The notes under the pieces are model-generated. The model did not search any database and was not told the origin of the DNA. It saw only the letters and a program-made list of their open reading frames with translations. Positions 23,601 to 34,959 of a stretch of 64,000 nucleotides of DNA are shown here, piece by piece. The stretch lies in assembly GCF_033439725.1 (NCBI RefSeq), contig NW_026944384.1:5022001-5086000 (forward strand), written 5' to 3'. The stretch comes from Neurospora tetraspora. Its lineage: Eukaryota > Ascomycota > Sordariomycetes > Sordariales > Sordariaceae. The position numbers and the translations under genes are program-made. Within the stretch, counting starts at the first letter, position 1; every line of letters begins with the position of its first letter.

Positions 23601-26204
23601 AAGGTCAGGAGGTACGATGCCAGCGACTCCGAGGAAGGAGATGGTATCACGACCGGTCCCTCGCATCCCAGCATGGAGTCCCAGACACCCATCACACCCA
23701 GCGATACCGAGACTCCCAAGATCCAAGTCACCGATGCTACCGGACCGTCTGCGCCAGCGGCGGCACCGGGCCCTCCACCTCCACCACCACCGCCGCCTCC
23801 GCCTCCGCCGCCCCCTGGCCACCTTCCTGGCGCCCCGGCTCCGATTCCCGGTGCGGGCGGCCCCCCTCCGCCACCACCGCCACCACCTCCTCCTCCTCCG
23901 CCGCCAGGAGGTCTCCCGGGTGCTCCTGCTCCGATGCCCGGCGCTGGTGGCCCACCGCCACCGCCGCCGCCGCCGCCGCCGCCTCCTCCTCCGCCAATGC
24001 CTGGTATGGCTGGTATGCCACCACCACCACCTCCGCCCCCTCCCATGCCTGGTATGCCTGGTATGCCACCACCACCTCCTCCCCCTATGCCAGGTCCTGC
24101 TTCGGGCCGCTTCTTGGCACAGAACGCTGGGCTTCCCGCGACCAACTCTGTCGGGCTACCTGTTGTCCGGCCTAAGAAGAAGCTCAAGGCTTTCCATTGG
24201 GACAAGGTCGACACGCCTTTGGCAACGCATTGGGCGGCACACACACCGTCCCCCGAGTCCAGAGAAGAGAAGTATCATGAGCTCAGCAAGAAGGGTATCC
24301 TTGACGAGGTTGAGAAGTTGTTCATGGCAAAGGAGATCAAGAAGCTTGGCGGTGCTGGAGGTGCCAAGAAGGATGACAAGAAGCAGATCATCTCCAACGA
24401 TTTGCGCAAGGCATTCGGTAAGAAACAGATGATAAGCCGCAGCTTCGATAAAGCCACACACTAACAGTTTACAGAAATCGCGCTTGCCAAATTCTCACAG
24501 TTCCCTGTCGAGAAGGTGGTACAGATGATCATTCACTGCGACAAAGACGTACTCGACAACCCCGTCGTCATGGACTTCCTGCAGAAGGATGATCTTTGCA
24601 ACATTTCGGATAACACCGCCAAGGTGATGGCACCGTATAGCAAGGACTGGACTGGACCAGATGCCGGCAAAGATACCCGAGAACAGGACCCTAACGAGCT
24701 CACAAGACAGGATCAGATCTATCTGTTTACGGCCTTCGAACTTCATCACTACTGGAAGAGTAGGATGAGGGCCCTTGCACTGACTCGCAGTTTCGAACAA
24801 GACTACGAAGAAATTACCGAGAAGATGCGCGCCGTTGTAGGAGTATCCGAATCTTTGAGAGATTCCGTGTCCCTTATGAACGTACTCGGCCTCATCTTGG
24901 ATATCGGTAACTATATGAACGACGTGAACAAGCAAGCCCGCGGTTTCAAGCTCTCTTCTCTTGCCAGACTTGGTATGGTAAAGGACGACAAGAACGAATC
25001 GACCCTTGCGGATCTCGTCGAGCGTATTGTGCGCCAGCAATACCCAGAGTGGGAAGACTTCGCCAAGGACATCGAGGGCGTTATTGCGGCGCAGAAGATC
25101 AACATCGAACAGCTTCAGGCGGATGCCAAGAAGTATATCGACAACGTCAAGAACGTGCAAATGTCTCTCGACTCAGGCAATCTCTCCGATCCGAAGAAGT
25201 TCCACCCCCAGGATCGCGTGTCGCAGATTGTGCAGAGGGTCATGAAGGATGCTCGGTTCAAGGCAGAGCAAATGCAGTTGTATCTGGAAGAGATGGTGCG
25301 CACATACAACGACATCATGGTCTTTTACGGCGAAGACCCGGCAGACGACAATGCTCGTCGCGACTTCTTCTCCAAGCTGGCGACATTCATCATGGAGTGG
25401 AAGAGGTCGCGCGAGAAGAACATTCAGCTGGAAGAGCAGCGAAAGCGGAACGAGGCATCGATGAAGCGCAAGAATGCTCAGTTCAAGGCTTTACAAGCTG
25501 CCGAGGCACAAGGACCGGCAAGCCCTACGAGTACGGGGGCAATGGACAGTCTACTCGAGAAGCTCAGAGCGGCAGCCCCGCAAACCAGAGACCAAAGAGA
25601 CAGGAGGAGGAGAGCACGTCTCAAGGACAGACATCAAGTCCGCGTCGCCTCGGGCCAGCAAGTACCGGATTTCAACGAAATCCCCGAGGTGGAGGCCGCC
25701 CTTCAGACTGGCAAGAGTGTTGCATCCGCGACCACGGACGACGACGGCGCCAGCAACGGTCTTCTCAGCCCCGACGCCCTACCGCCAACAAAGGAGGATC
25801 CCGACGCGGAGGAAGACGACGTCGCTCGACGCGCAGCTGCATTGCTGCAAAGCTTCCAGGGCGGCGATGGGGCGGACGACGATGCAGAGAAGCGGGAAAG
25901 TTTGAGGAAGTCAAGGAGGCAGACTGCAGCTGAGGAGAGGAACATGAGAAGGCGGAGGAGAGAAAAGGCCCAGACTAGCACGACTGGGGAGGATGGGCCA
26001 ACAGCGGCAGATGGATCAGAAGCCGCGCCTTCAGCTAGCACCGAGGATCTTTCGGCAGCCGAGGCCAAGACGGATGGGCCGTCATCATCACGACCAGGCA
26101 CAGCAACGAGTGCCGGGGCACCGGAGGAGACTGAGACTACACCTACGGCGACGGCGACGGCGACGGATACGAATCCTGAAGAAAGTAAAGAAACAACAGG
26201 ATGA
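20679..26204 (+). CDS. bni1: Diaphanous-related formin, BNI1/SepA type, 2 exons
   Basis: Exons 20679-24417 and 24475-26204 give about 1,822 residues. Order: polar Ser-rich N-terminus (1-260); Rho GTPase-binding and FH3 armadillo region from about 264 (NVIEQMFINLMQKRGWHNLP) to about 710; coiled coil at about 725-890; FH1 at about 1,025-1,142 with three Pro blocks separated by near-identical GAPAP(I/M)PGAGG linkers plus PGMAGMPP repeats; FH2 from about 1,165 (KKKLKAFHWDKV) to about 1,560, including LGLILDIGNYMND; DAD-like LLEKLRAAAPQTRDQRDRRRRAR at about 1,605. Formins nucleate actin filaments with profilin-actin and act in polarised growth and septation; autoinhibition by the FH3-DAD contact is expected from the intact ends. 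The only intron splits the Glu of KAFEIALAKF. The C-terminal 200 residues after the DAD are acidic and Ser/Thr/Ala-rich. Confidence 0.96.
23755..24105 (+). repeat. FH1 proline-coding repeat array within the formin
   Basis: Three tandem poly-proline blocks of about 15 Pro each, encoded by mixed CCG/CCA/CCT codons, are separated by linkers that differ at one or two residues. Direct internal repeats of roughly 100 bases; likely to expand and contract by unequal exchange. Confidence 0.85.
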
Positions 26205-27450
26205 GGAGAAGACGTCGCATGTTGCTTGTTCTGTTCCATTAAAAGTTTATCAAGTTCTGTTTGCACATTGTACATCAAGCATCATGATGCAAGCTTTGAC
26301 AAAGTCGAAAATGGAGAAAGCAGTCCCGATAGTGCACAAACAGAGTCGTATGTATAAAGAAAGAGTACGTACTGTCTACTTAGAAGGAGCTCTTTTAAGG
26401 TGGAATTGAAGTAGAAGTTGAAGACCAAGAGGTCTAGGTTTTGATACCATTGCTTTTTTCGTAGCTTAAGATTTCTAGCTGGTTGTATGAAAGTGGAAGG
26501 TTATTCTGTATGTAACTCATTAAGGTTCAAACAAGTGACAACATCCACATCCACATGCCCTGTCATCACTTTGAAGCCAAGCTTTCCGGGGATTCATGGA
26601 ATAACTCTCTTGGCTCTCTTTACCACGTGGGGGTGGATGCCCCCAAGGGGGAGACACTACAGTCCAATACTGGTTTGTTTGTTAGCTCGAGACCTCGGGT
26701 CTACTTCCCTAGGCGTTTTCATATCTATTAATGCGTTTCGTTCCATAATCGAAGCCTAATCCATCTTAAATATGCTATTTCCGAAGTTCAATATGTCATA
26801 TTGAATCTTGTTAATGCCTTTTCGATTCGTACTTGGCCATTCAGTTTGTCCTTATGAGGTTTAGGACTATATAGGATGGATATCGTCTAATATACTAGGA
26901 GTACCAAGCTAACAAACAAACCAGCATTGAACTGTAGAACCGTTACGTCGTAACGACGATCCCCCATTTTCCACTCTCCCCAACTTGTGAGCGTTACGGC
27001 ATGGGGGAAGCATTTTAGCCGCGAGCAGCCTGATTCAACCTCGAGACGAACGCAACCCCTCGTGCCCCTCATCCGAACCATAACATCCAGGCGCCAATGG
27101 CTCCACTGTGGTCTATGTAAGTCGTCGTGGTTATACACGGTAGAGAGCTTTCGGGATGATTAACCGCGAGATGGAGTGGGGGGAACGGAGGGTGGGTGGT
27201 AATGATGGTAATGATAGACTGTGACCATGTGGTATCTATCGGCTTTATATACCGGGAACTACCCCTTTCCCAGACATGTTCTCTCGTAGTTTTTGTTGTT
27301 TCTGTTCTTTTCACGTCAGTGGTCTCTCCAGAGTCTCTCTCTCCTCCCAACTTCCGAGTATTCCAACAACCGGATGAGGCCAGCACCGTGAAACGCCTAC
27401 CTCTACTACCATACAACCTACTACATCATACCCTTCAATAACCGCCCAAC
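26205..27450. other. Intergenic region between the formin and the DUF2264 gene
   Basis: No coding frame supported. Moderately AT-rich in the first half (26,205-26,900), with the presumed promoter of the next gene between 27,000 and 27,450. Confidence 0.5.
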
Positions 27451-29785
27451 ATGTCCTCCACCAACAAACCCACAACCACAAACACCACAACCCCAGAAGG
27501 CGTCCCCGGCCTCCTCCTAGGCCACTCAACCCCCCACCCCTTCTCCCTCATCCCCCTCTCATCTCGCTCCTCCGTCCAACGTCTCCTCACAACCCTCCTC
27601 GACCCCCTCCTCCCTTTCTTCTCCCCCCTCAAATCGCGCATCCGAATCCCCGGCGCCACCGCCGTCCGATTCGACCAAACCGCTTCAGAAATCGAAGGTC
27701 TTGCCCGCCCCCTTTGGGGTTTGGCGTGTCTGTTAGCCGGAGGCGGGGAGTATGAATACAAAGATTGGTGGATCGAGGGGATACGGAATGGAGTACAGGA
27801 AGAAGAAGGGGGAGAAGAGTTTTGGGGATGGCCGAGGGATAATGATCAGAGGATGGTGGAGATGTGTCCGTTGGGATTTGCGCTTGCGGTGGTGCCGGGG
27901 TTGTGGGAGGGGCTTGGGGAGAGGGGGCAGAGGGGGGTGGAGAGGTGGTTGGGGGAGAGGGTTAATGAGAAAAAGTAGGTTTTTTCTTTTTTTTCTTTTG
28001 GGTTGATATATGAAAAGGGGGTGGTGGGGAGGAAGTCGGGGGGAAAGGGGGAGAAGGGGAGGTTTGGATGGGAGGTTTGGATGGAAGGGGGATGAAAGGA
28101 TGGAAGGAAAAAGAGAATACTAACTGAGTATTTACAGCATGCCCAACACTAACTGGCTGTGGTTCCGCGTCTTTGCCAACCTTGGATTAAAGAAGAACGG
28201 AGGAAAGTTCTCTCAGGAGAGACTGGATGCTGATATTGAGCATCTCAATACGTTTTACCGTGGTGATGGCTGGTCGAATGATGGACCGGAGGGTATTCAT
28301 CGTATGTTTAACCACCCGGCTGTATCCATGAAGGAGGAGAAGATACTGACAGCAACGGAAAGAAATGGATTACTACTCTTCGAGCTTCGCTATTCACTTC
28401 CTTCAGCTACTTTATGCCAAACTGGCCGGCGAAGATGAACCCGAACGGGCTGCCGAGTTCAAGAAGAGGGCACAGATCGCCGCATTGGACCTGGTACACT
28501 ACTATGACAAGGAGGGTGAGTGACCACTCAGATCATATTCCATCTAGGAGGAACATTCCTAACCCATTAACCAGGCCGCGCCATCCCCTTCGGCCGCAGT
28601 GTCGGCTACCGCTTCGCCATGGTCTCCTTCTGGGGCGCCCTCGCCTACGCCGACGTCGAGCTCCCCGCCCCTCTAACCTGGGGCATGGTCAAGGGCATCG
28701 TCCTCCGCCATCTCCGCTGGTGGCAAACACAAGACAACATATTCAGCCCCGCCGGCACTTTAACCATCGGCTACTCCTACCCCAACATGTACATGGCCGA
28801 GAACTACAACAGTCCCGGCTCGCCCTACTGGGCCTGTCTAGCCTTCATCTGTCTCGCCGTGCCCGAAACACACCCCTTCTGGACCTCCTCGGAAGAAGAC
28901 CCCTGGCCGCTCATCCCCGCCATCAAACCCCTCCCGCAACCGGGGCACATCATGAGCAACCTCGGCGGCCACTGCATGCTTCTCTCCTCGGGCCAGGCCT
29001 GCTCCTACCCGATGAAGGGCACACACGCCAAGTACGGCGCCTTCGCTTACTCCTCCGCCTTCGGCTACTCCGTTCCCCCCGGCTGCTTCACGCTCGAGCA
29101 ATACGCCCTGGCCTCGCAGCTGGGGTTCTCCGACGACGGAGGCGAGTACTGGAAGACCCGCCGGCTCTCCACGTCTCGCCTAGTCACGAAAGAAAACAAC
29201 CCCGTGCTCGTCTCCGACTGGACACCCTACCCAGACGTCTTCGTAACCACCTACCTCCTCCCTCCCACCGAAGCCGCACCGAACTGGCACCTGCGCGCGC
29301 ACCACATCCGCGCTGAGGGGGGGCGCGAAGTCATGACAGCCGACGGGTCCTTCGCCATCCTCAACGAGCGCACACCCGACGGTCGGTACCTAGACCTTTA
29401 CGATCCGGAGAAATGCGAGGGTACCTTCCCAAAACTGATTGGTAACTATGACCTCAACACACCCGAAGCGTGGGCTCCCGCTAAACAGGGAGCATTCGCG
29501 GTGTCAAGGGCGGGAGCGGTGGGGATTAGAGCGTTGGAGATTGAGAAGGAGGGCAGAGAGGCCATGTTGGTGAATGCGGATCCGAACTCGAATTTGGTGG
29601 AGAGCAGGACGACGATTCCGACGTTGCAGCATAGGATTAAGAAGGGGGAGAGGTGGTGGTATGTGACGGGGATTTATGCGAAGCCGGCGGGCGAGGGGGT
29701 GGCTAAAGAAAGTTATTTGGATGGGTGGGAGAGGGGGCCCGAAGTGCCGGGGTGGTTGAGGGAGGTTATTGAGAAGGGGGAGTGA
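27451..29785 (+). CDS. DUF2264 domain protein, 4 exons
   Basis: Exons 27451-27974, 28138-28301, 28363-28515 and 28575-29785 give about 683 residues. The protein has the DUF2264 signature series: an N-terminal helical toroid part ([77 protein letters not shown]), a middle part ([38 protein letters not shown]) and a C-terminal beta-rich part. The motifs and alpha/alpha-barrel character resemble carbohydrate-active enzymes, but no activity is established to my knowledge, so the role is unknown. No signal peptide, hence probably cytosolic. The 163-base first intron is unusually long for this window and very G-rich. The junctions rebuild conserved motifs ([28 protein letters not shown]). Confidence 0.88.
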
Positions 29786-30055
29786 GTGAGGAAGGGGTTT
29801 ATGATGAGAAAAGAAAAGAAAGAACGGGGGGTGGGTGGCCTTTGAAAATGAGTTTTTATATTATGGGGGTATCCATCCCAATCGTGTTTGAAATTGGGTG
29901 TTTATCATACTTTTTTGTTGTTGAAGAACCGATACCTTCGCTCCCCGCTATCCCATCCCATGTTGCGCCTTCTAGTCGACTTTTATCCCGGTTCCTACCT
30001 ACCTACCCAGATCCAGATCCGTATACTTTTTTGTTTTGGCTTCGGTAGACTTAAT

Positions 30056-31451
30056 TTAAGCCTTGGCAAACTCATCAATGAACTTGGCCAGCTTCTCGGC
30101 ACCCTCTAGAGGAATGGAGTTATAGTTGGAAGCACGGATGCCACCAACGCTGCGGTGGCCCTTGAGACCGGTCAGGTTGAGGGCGGTGGACTCCTTGAGG
30201 AAGGCCTTCTCGGCCTCGTCGACGTTGCCGCCCTGGGATGTGTTAGTCATCAACTCCAACATCCGCAACTGTAAACTCAACATACCTTGATAACGCGGAA
30301 GCAAATGTTCATCTTGGAACGGGCAGACTTGTCAGGAACAATCTTGTAAGTCTCGGGGTGGGCCTCCAAGGCGGCATAGATGAGCTCGGCCTTCTTCTCG
30401 GCAACGGCCTGCTGGCCGTCAACACCGTTGGGGAAAGTGGCAAGGAGCTTCTTGAGAACCTGGCCGGCGATGTAGACACTTATCACTTTGTTAGCTTGGA
30501 ATACACGTCCTGAAAATGTTCAGTAGACACCTACTCAAAGATGCTCAGCGTGTTGTACAAGCTGTTGTTCTTGGCAATAATCTCATACTGAAGAACGATA
30601 GGAGGGATAGGAAGGGCGAGTTTCCTGAGCAGAGCAGGGCAGGGCTGGCTGATGGTAGGCGGGAGGAAGGTTTTCTTGAGGATGGCCACAGCGATACCGG
30701 TGCAGCCGAGGTTCTTCTGGGCGCCGAAGAAGAGGAGGGAGTAGTTGTTGACGGGAATGCGGCGCGAGAGGATGTTGGAGGACATATCAGCCACAACAAT
30801 GGGGCCGGTGCCGTCCTCCTTGGGCTCGAGGATCTTGGGGAAATTAGGGAACTCGACGCCATCGACGGTCTCGTTGTCGCAGAAGTAAACGTAGGCGGCG
30901 TCCTTGCTGAGCTTCCAGGTGCTCTCGTCGGGGATCTTGCCGAACTTGCCGTCGTTGACGGTGCGGGCATCGCACACCAGGTTGACATACTCGGGGCCGA
31001 GCAGACGTTGGGCCTCCTGGTAGGCCTTGAGCGACCAGCTGCCGGTGACGATGTAGTCGACCTTGAGGCCGGACTCTACGCGCTGGCGGAGGGCGGCAAG
31101 CACCTGCGCCTCATCGGCGGCACCCTCGCCGAGCTCCTTCTGGACGGCGGCGTGCTGGCGGGAAACCCAGGCGCCGACGAGGTTGTACATGACGGCGGCG
31201 AACTCGCCGGTGCCACCACCCTGCATGAAGAGAGTCTCATACTGCTCCGGGGAGAAGTCGAGATAGGTGGCCAGGTCGGCCTTGGCCTCGTCGATGATGT
31301 TGGCCGCAAGTCCGGAGCGATGAGAGTGCTCGGCGATACCCAGGCCGGTGCCCTGGTAGTCGAGCAGCGCCTGGGCGGCGGTCTCGAGGACGTCGGTGGG
31401 GAGGGCGGCAGGGCCGGCGCCGAAGTAGGTGATGTCCGCGCGGGAAGGCAT
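30056..31451 (-). CDS. SER1: Phosphoserine aminotransferase (serine biosynthesis), 3 exons
   Basis: Minus-strand exons 31451-30535, 30478-30286 and 30232-30056 give 428 residues. It starts with ITYFGAGPAALPTDVL and has HRSG, the GGGTGEF loop, VADMSSNILSR, and the pyridoxal-phosphate lysine in FFGAQKNLGCTG (Lys about 246). The last exon ends in GHRSVGGIRASNYNSIPLEGA, a typical class V aminotransferase SerC/PSAT C-terminus. The enzyme converts 3-phosphohydroxypyruvate and glutamate to phosphoserine and 2-oxoglutarate in the cytosol and also feeds pyridoxine metabolism in bacteria. It is slightly longer than yeast Ser1. Codon bias is strong (few A/T third positions), consistent with high expression; this is why a long antisense open frame lies opposite exon 1. 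Confidence 0.95.
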
Positions 31452-32697
31452 TTTTGATATGTGTCTGAGACTGAAAGTAATATGAATTATCTAAGACAGG
31501 TTTGAGTTGTTAAATACAAAGACAGTGAAGAGTCAGGTTGATGTTGTTCAAAGAGTCTAGAAGTTTGGCATCTCCACTCTTCCCTTGGCTTCCCGAGTCT
31601 CTTCAAGTCCTTTTCAGGGTTAAAGCTTTGGCGGAATCGGAGTCACTTCATTGATGTATAAATGACTCCCAATAGAGACTGTCCAGTAGTAGATGCCCGG
31701 TGTCGGCTTTCATTGTCCATACAAATGACGTGACTCAGTTTTAGTCTTAGGCAAAATATTTACAAGGGGAAAAGCGCCGCATCGTGGGGCCGTTTGTGTG
31801 TTTTGGTCTTCCCCTGGCCACTTGCAAGGGTGCCCCCATTTCGATATTTAATCTCTTGTCACATTTCATCCCAGACTTTGAGACATGTCAACATCGACAT
31901 GGAACTCGAACTCTTCTTGCTTGCCCCTCTCCATGTCTGCAGCATGCACCATTCGTGGTATCACCATTTAGGCTTCCCTATTCTTTGTCGTCGAATTGGC
32001 TCTTCCCCAGCGTTGTGTAGCACCCTGAGCCACTGAAGGGAACCACACAAGTACCAGATCTTGACACAACGTCCTAACTGGCAGTGGGACATTCATGTTT
32101 CTATTTACAGCTTTTGACTAAGGCCGGTAGGTAGTACCTAGATGACCGTTGAAAACGCAGGAATATCCCATGAAATTTACTACTGGTACCCTGATGGAGC
32201 TAGCTCCGCCTGAGAGTCGCAGCGGTACACGGCAGCCGCCGACGGCCCCAGTGGTTCCCCATCGTCGGCCTCGACCCTGCTGCCGGCGGGAAGGAGGAGG
32301 CTGTGTCGGTTGACGCCCCGTCCCGTCCTTAGCGGACTTCACCTTGGAATGATACAAAAAGATCGATGGCCCTCTACCTTTGAAATTAAAGCTCTTCATC
32401 AAGGTCAAAAGTCTTTTGAGGAGTTAGCACAAGCCCCCAAAACAATCACGGTACGTACCTGTCCCCCTAACGCGCTTATCGCTGATAAGCCCCGCCTCCT
32501 GCTCCACCACGATCCATCAACCAGCTTCCCCCCAGCGGGCACAGCTGTCACTCAGACCCCTGTCCGTCAACTTCACCTCCAAATCACTTCACCTCAAACT
32601 TACCTCAGCTCTTTCACCTTTCAAATCCAAAGCCAATCCTAACCTCAAGTTGAACTCAAAACAGACACAGCGAGAGAATAAAGAGCCAACAACCAAA
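31452..32697. other. Divergent promoter region between phosphoserine aminotransferase (-) and HIU hydrolase (+)
   Basis: No coding frame supported in 1.2 kb. A TGACTC motif occurs near 31,730 (TGACGTGACTCAG, plus strand) and again near 31,665 (ATGACTCCC). TGACTC is the core bound by Gcn4/CPC1-type general amino-acid control factors, which would fit a serine-biosynthesis gene, but distance (about 215-280 bases from the ATG) and function are inference. Confidence 0.45.
31734..31739. promoter_or_regulatory. Gcn4/CPC1-like TGACTC motif upstream of phosphoserine aminotransferase
   Basis: TGACTCA core within GACGTGACTCAG, about 285 bases upstream of the aminotransferase start; the core is near-palindromic and so not stranded. 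A match to the known general-control core, not proof of binding. Confidence 0.35.
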
Positions 32698-33159
32698 ATG
32701 GCAACCAAAGACCGCATAACCTGCCACATCCTCGACACCTCCAAGGGCCAGCCAGCCCGTTCGGTGCGCGTCAAGCTCGAGCTTCTCTCTTCCACCTCCT
32801 CCACCTCCACCCCATCATCATCATCCACATCCACCGAACCTACTACCTCCCACCAAACCCCCAGCAAAACCTTCGAATCCATAACCGACGAAGACGGCCG
32901 CATCAAGACCTGGCTGCCCTACTCCTCGGCGCTTTCGTCGGGCGAAGTCCCCGTCTACACTTTGGAAGACGTTTTGGTGAACGACATCAAGGGTCCGTCG
33001 CGATGGATGTTGCGGTTTGATACGGCCGGGTATTTCGGCGGGGAGAACAAGACTTTCTTCCCCGAGGTGACGGTGGTGTTTAGGGTGGAGGAGGGGCAGA
33101 CGTATCATGTGCCGTTGCTGTTGGCGCCGTATAGTTATTCTACTTATCGGGGGAGTTAA
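32698..33159 (+). CDS. 5-hydroxyisourate hydrolase (transthyretin-like), single exon
   Basis: 153 residues from the ATG at 32,698 (context CCAAAATGGC); an ATG 16 codons upstream at 32,650 is in frame but the added residues are leader-like. The family's N-terminal ITCHILDTSKGQPA strand with the catalytic His, the central RIKTWLP.SS, the F.TAGYF segment, FFPEVTVVF and the C-terminal HVPLLLAPYSYSTYRGS (YRGS signature) are all present. The enzyme hydrolyses 5-hydroxyisourate in urate catabolism. An insertion of about 25 Ser/Thr residues after KLELL lengthens the first loop compared with the usual 110-120 residues. YRGS is at the very C-terminus; no canonical PTS1 is seen. Confidence 0.93.
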   Translation: MATKDRITCHILDTSKGQPARSVRVKLELLSSTSSTSTPSSSSTSTEPTTSHQTPSKTFESITDEDGRIKTWLPYSSALSSGEVPVYTLEDVLVNDIKGPSRWMLRFDTAGYFGGENKTFFPEVTVVFRVEEGQTYHVPLLLAPYSYSTYRGS

Positions 33160-34307
33160 GTGGGTTGCGGTGGGTTGGAAGGGGGAAGGAGGGGGAAGGA
33201 GAGGGGAAGGAAGGGAGAGGAGGGGAGAGGAGGGAGGGTGAGATGTAGGAGAGGGAGGGGAAAAGGAAGACGGGGTAGGTGATGGGTGATGGGTTAGGTG
33301 AGAAACCACATGGGAGGAGGAGCGGTGACGTACGTTATAGCGGAAGGATGAAAGCGCTTGAATGGGTTGCAAATATGGGGAAAATGAGCACGGCAGATCA
33401 ACATTCAACGGTTTTGGAAATCCGATCATGTTACTACAATGCAGATTAGCGGCGAGCGAGACGAGATGTGATACTCCACCCATAAGGCGCATTGTTATTG
33501 CGGGCAATGCTATTTCTACTCAACATCCACTCTATTTTTACCTGGCCCTATTTCGACTACCTATGACAATCCAGACCTGAGTGACGAAGCTTGAGTACAG
33601 TGATGTGATTTAGAGCTTGGGTTGTCTGATTTGACATGTGACGATGTGGAGTTGAAGCGGATGCCTTTTGTGATCCCAGCTGCTAGGTACGACGGCATCG
33701 GGCTTTTATGGTATGGCCCGACCGAAGTTTCCAGTTAAACACCGTGTATGAGAGCTTTATGGTTGTGGTAAAAGATTCCCCTGTCTTGGACTTGAGAGGC
33801 TGGGCTGAGAATTCCCAAGTTGCTTATCCAATTTGGTTCCCCCATGAAGCCAGCTTCATATCATGCTCTCTCACAGTTCCTCAACACATCCATAATTAAA
33901 ACGATAGAAACCCCAAATAATATTGCTCCCTTTCGAATGCATGCTTTAGTACAAAAGAAATTCGTCTCCAGTCGTTTTGTGGTGTGTTGCAATATGCTGT
34001 ACAATGCCTCCTTTTTACCCTCGCTCCTTCAAACCAAAACCAGGTGTTATGCAACCCCGGACAAAACTCCACGCTGAAAACAAAAAGAGATGAGCAAGAA
34101 AGAGTCTGAACTTTGAAAGCATTCGGCTCCCCCGGCCCCGCTCGGCTCGGCACTGCTCTGCCGTCTTGGTGAATCACTCCACCCTCCGCCCTGGCCGAAT
34201 AAAACGAATAATATCGCGATCATCCTCCGCATGGCTTGTGCCAAGCTCGGCTAAGCCGCAACATCAGCGGCCCGCCCAGCCTCGTCAAGCAAGCCGAGCG
34301 AGACCTT
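33160..34307. other. Convergent intergenic region with a purine tract
   Basis: Holds the 3' ends of the HIU hydrolase (+) and the next gene (-). The first 110 bases are almost pure purine on the plus strand. The rest shows no coding frame I can support. Confidence 0.55.
33178..33271 (+). repeat. Purine-only GA/GGA-rich tract
   Basis: About 90 bases of GGAAGG/GGGAGAGG-type units, interrupted by very few pyrimidines, directly after the HIU hydrolase stop codon. Simple-sequence, probably non-coding. Confidence 0.8.
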
Positions 34308-34959
34308 TCAAGACGACCTGCCCAATACGTTCCTGGCAAACCATGCCCTCTTCCCCCTTGACTTTGTGCTCTTCTTGGACTCCGGCGAGTCCGGTGAGAA
34401 GAGCGGCTGTGCACGGTTCACGAACGGGGTCTCCAGTCGTCGAGGGCCTGAGCCACCTGATGATGCGGACATGACACTATCGCTGTCCTTTGTTGGTGTT
34501 GTTGCTGTCGTTGTCCCCCATGCCGCGCCATTGTCTGATAGTCTTTGGCTGACATCGCCTCTTGCCGCGCGAGCCATGCGTTCCATGTTCTTGATGCCGT
34601 CCATGAACCCTTCGGCGTTGTTTGGGCTTGAAGTTGGCTCCTTTAGGAACGAATTTCTGGCCCGCATGAGTGCCCTTTCCGTCGAGATGTCATCCTCGCC
34701 GAGGGTGGCGTTGGGTCCGATATTGGCTTCTGGGTGTGGTAATGTTGTGTTTCGATCTGATAGTGGTGTTAGTTAAGTCCATGATGCAGTCATATGTATG
34801 TCATGCTTACGCACCTCCATTGAAGGGCTCTGGGAACCCAGTGTCCCGTCCCCTGGACGATGTGCTCGAACACGGTCGGAGGCTAGACATGTCGTCGATA
34901 GTTGATGACCAGCTAACTCGCTGGCGTGGAGATCTATGGCGCGTGAAGCTGCGCATCAT
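34308..34959 (-). CDS. Small basic, Ser/Arg-rich protein of unknown function, 2 exons
   Basis: Exons 34959-34815 and 34756-34308 (minus) encode about 197 residues beginning MMRSFTRHRSPRQRVSW. The junction reads FNGDRNTTLPHPEANIG with an exact GTGCGT donor and ATCAG acceptor. The middle contains an orderly amphipathic part (AEGFMDGIKNMERMARAARGDV) and the C-terminus is basic (SKKSTKSRGKRAWFARNVLG). No family recognised and no hydrophobic segment. A start further upstream through another exon is possible because the frame is open before the first ATG pair. Codon character is more convincing than in the surrounding frames. Confidence 0.55.

Noticed and set aside
23117-24244. 375-codon minus-strand frame with long Gly runs opposite the formin
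   Set aside because: Shadow of the FH1 proline codons.
30516-31457. 313-codon plus-strand open frame opposite phosphoserine aminotransferase
   Set aside because: It is the antisense shadow of exon 1 caused by strong codon bias; the protein is Leu/Gly/Asp/Glu repetitive without a domain.
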